Below are positions 62,565 to 64,000 of a DNA stretch of 64,000 bases, piece by piece. Each line of letters starts with the position of its first letter. Position 1 is the stretch's first letter. This stretch comes from Embleya sp049739465 (GTDB taxonomy: Bacteria; Actinomycetota; Actinomycetes; Streptomycetales; Streptomycetaceae): assembly GCF_049739465.1 (NCBI RefSeq), contig NZ_JBMHHY010000015.1, positions 124,001 through 188,000 of the forward strand, read 5' to 3'. The notes beneath the pieces are model-generated. The model had not been told where the DNA came from and did not search any database. It worked only from the letters and a program-made list of their open reading frames with translations. The position numbers and the translations under genes are program-made.

Positions 62565-63509
62565 TCAGCGGCCGAGCCGATTGACCTTCCAGAAGTCGAC
62601 CAGTTGCAGGAACGTCGAGTCGGTGACCACCTTGACCAGCTGCTCGTTGCTCACCGCCGGGGCCGTGTTGCTCTTCGCGTCGGCAAGCAGCGCGAGCGCC
62701 ACGCCGACCTCGTGGTAGTTGAACACGGTCGTCGGCGTCGCCGGGCCCACCGTGCCCTCGCGCACCGAGGACCGGCCGAAGACCGAGATCGGCGTACCGT
62801 CCGGGAGCTTGCCTTCCGTGCAGCCGATCTCCGAGATCTTGCTCCCCTGCCCCACGCTCATCTCCGCGCACGACCCGTTCGGCTGCCCGGCGGGTGACCC
62901 GCCGTCCCGGCCGACCGAAGGCCGCTGCGAGGGGGCGGCGTTCGCCGCGTCGGCGGGCGGCACATCGACCCGGAAGGTGATGGTGTACGTCTTGTCGCCG
63001 GACACCAGCAGATAGTCCTGCGGGCCGTCGAGCGGCACCCGGATCTCGCCCGCGTTCGCCGGCAGCAGCTTGCTCAGTACGTCGGCGACCTTCTGCTTGA
63101 AGGCGTACCGGAGTTCGGTCTGCTCCCGAGTGAGCTTCGGCGGCTTGGTTCGATCCCCGGGCTTGGCCGTCTCCGTGACCTGCACGGTCGGATAGGCCTT
63201 GGTCGGCGCGGCGAGCGGCTGGTTCGCGGGCCAGTTGGCCGGGACCAGCGGGAGTTCCCCGGTGCTTTGCGAACTGCCCGCCCCGGTCGTCTCGCTGCCG
63301 CCGCCCAGCGGCGCGAGCAGCAGCGTCGGCACGGCCACCGCCGCCACCGAGCCGAGCACCGCGGCGCCGAGCACGGCCCGCGAACGCAGCCGCCGGCGCC
63401 GCCCCTGCCGCACCGCGCCGGGCACCAGGTCCGGCAGCGGGGGCAGTTCGGCCGTGGCCCGGTCCAGCACCATGCGCAACTCCCGATCCGCACTGTCTTC
63501 ACGCACCAT
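62565..63509 (-). CDS. single-pass membrane protein, probable anti-sigma-like partner
   Basis: A 314-residue protein with a ~45-residue cytoplasmic N-terminus (LRMVLDRATAELPPLPDLVP), one membrane helix (AVLGAAVLGSVAAVAVPTLL) and a long extracytoplasmic domain containing two Cys (SCAEMS, IGCTEG). It lies 9 bases downstream of a SigE-family sigma gene, in the place of an anti-sigma or sensor protein. It lacks the ZAS His/Cys zinc motif, so the anti-sigma role is inferred only from position and topology. Confidence 0.75.
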   Translation of the reverse strand: MVREDSADRELRMVLDRATAELPPLPDLVPGAVRQGRRRRLRSRAVLGAAVLGSVAAVAVPTLLLAPLGGGSETTGAGSSQSTGELPLVPANWPANQPLAAPTKAYPTVQVTETAKPGDRTKPPKLTREQTELRYAFKQKVADVLSKLLPANAGEIRVPLDGPQDYLLVSGDKTYTITFRVDVPPADAANAAPSQRPSVGRDGGSPAGQPNGSCAEMSVGQGSKISEIGCTEGKLPDGTPISVFGRSSVREGTVGPATPTTVFNYHEVGVALALLADAKSNTAPAVSNEQLVKVVTDSTFLQLVDFWKVNRLGR

Positions 63510-63518
63510 GACGATCCC

Positions 63519-64000
63519 TCAGCTTTCCGTCGCGTACAGGTGGAGGTCTCCGAGTTCGGCCCGGAGCTTGGCCATCGAACGGGCGCACTGACTCTTGACG
63601 TTGCCGGTGCTGCAGCGCAGCAACGTGGCGACGCTCTCCACGCTCAGGTCCTCCCAATAGCGCAGGATGACCATCACGCGCGGCTTGGGCGGCAGCGTGG
63701 CCAGTGCGGCGAGCAGGGTCAGGCGCAGGTCCGGGGGTGGCCCGAGGTGCGCCGTTCCGGCGCCCAGTTCGTGCGCGGCGCGCTCGCGCCGGCGGCCCCG
63801 CTGCTCGCTCAGGAAGGTGCGGCTGAGCACGGTCTTGGCGTAGGCGTCCAGGTTCTCCGCGCGGCTTGCCCGCTTCCAGTGCTGGAACAGCTTGGCCAGC
63901 GTGGTCTGGGCCAGGTCCTGCGCCCGATCGGCGTCACCGCACAGCAGATACGCGGTGCGATAGAGCTGATGCTGGCGCGCTCGCGCGTACTCCTCGAAGT
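63519..64000 (-). CDS. SigE-family ECF sigma factor (5' end outside window)
   Basis: The last 159 codons of an ECF sigma factor; the start lies beyond 64000. Region 2 is visible (FEEYARARQHQLYRTAYLLC, GDADRAQDLAQTTLAKLFQH) and region 4 has LPPKPRVMVILRYWEDLSVE and CSTGNVKSQCARSMAKLRAE. The pattern is that of the SigE-family sigma factors, abundant in streptomycetes. It is followed by a membrane protein gene that may control it. Confidence 0.9.
   Translation of the reverse strand, partial: FEEYARARQHQLYRTAYLLCGDADRAQDLAQTTLAKLFQHWKRASRAENLDAYAKTVLSRTFLSEQRGRRRERAAHELGAGTAHLGPPPDLRLTLLAALATLPPKPRVMVILRYWEDLSVESVATLLRCSTGNVKSQCARSMAKLRAELGDLHLYATES

Overview
The window is a chromosomal segment of a high-GC actinomycete, almost certainly a member of the Streptomycetaceae (Streptomyces, Embleya, Kitasatospora or a relative). 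The evidence is the strongly GC-biased third codon positions, frequent GTG and TTG starts, a WhiB-family regulator, a SigE-family sigma factor, a BldK-type peptide importer, an XRE/DUF397 pair, and a gene order that recalls the S. coelicolor core region running from oxyR and fumarase through glpX, xseAB and ispH to sdh, typA and bldK. I saw no rRNA, tRNA, CRISPR array or intact insertion sequence.

Layout. 1-4 kb: a secreted-type S9 peptidase homologue, then an ArsR repressor divergent from an MFS efflux pump, with a perfect inverted repeat between them. 4-17 kb: two complete oligopeptide ABC operons in tandem on the minus strand. The right-hand one has the BldKA-E gene order. Both have a strong hairpin directly after the solute-binding-protein gene. 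17-24 kb: typA, a TPR-like gene, and a three-gene succinate dehydrogenase of the mycobacterial Sdh1 type. 24-32 kb: a HIT protein, a truncated helicase, a yefM-yoeB toxin-antitoxin pair, a PAS/GAF/SpoIIE/ATPase phosphatase, a Nudix hydrolase, a secreted esterase and an acyltransferase. 32-36 kb: ispH, a DUF6542 protein, a PH-domain membrane protein and ychF.

36-44 kb is accessory. It holds a yoeB remnant stuck to the ychF terminator, a RelE/Phd pair, an HsdM-HsdS fused adenine methyltransferase preceded by a 38-residue membrane microprotein and twin 19-bp palindromes, an XRE/DUF397 regulator pair, and, most interesting, a 43-residue Lys/Asp-rich peptide gene translationally coupled to a PIMT-like O-methyltransferase. 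That last pair fits the recently recognised imiditide class of RiPPs, in which the methyltransferase turns one Asp of a linear precursor into an aspartimide. A vWA protein followed by a decayed PP2C phosphatase closes this region.

44-64 kb returns to core genes: xseA, xseB, an M6 immune-inhibitor-A protease, a DUF4245 protein, glpX, an MFS pump fused to a MarR-like domain, a WhiB protein, class I fumarase, an EamA exporter divergent from a MocR regulator, a DUF1707 protein, a secreted SGNH hydrolase with a ricin-type lectin domain, OxyR, a probable membrane anti-sigma-like protein, and a SigE-family sigma factor cut by the window edge.

Functional links: fumarase and Sdh serve the TCA cycle, glpX serves gluconeogenesis, ispH serves the MEP isoprenoid pathway, and the BldK-type importer takes up signalling or nutrient peptides. 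Several neighbouring truncations (helicase, yoeB, PP2C) show that 24-45 kb is a hot spot for insertion and deletion.
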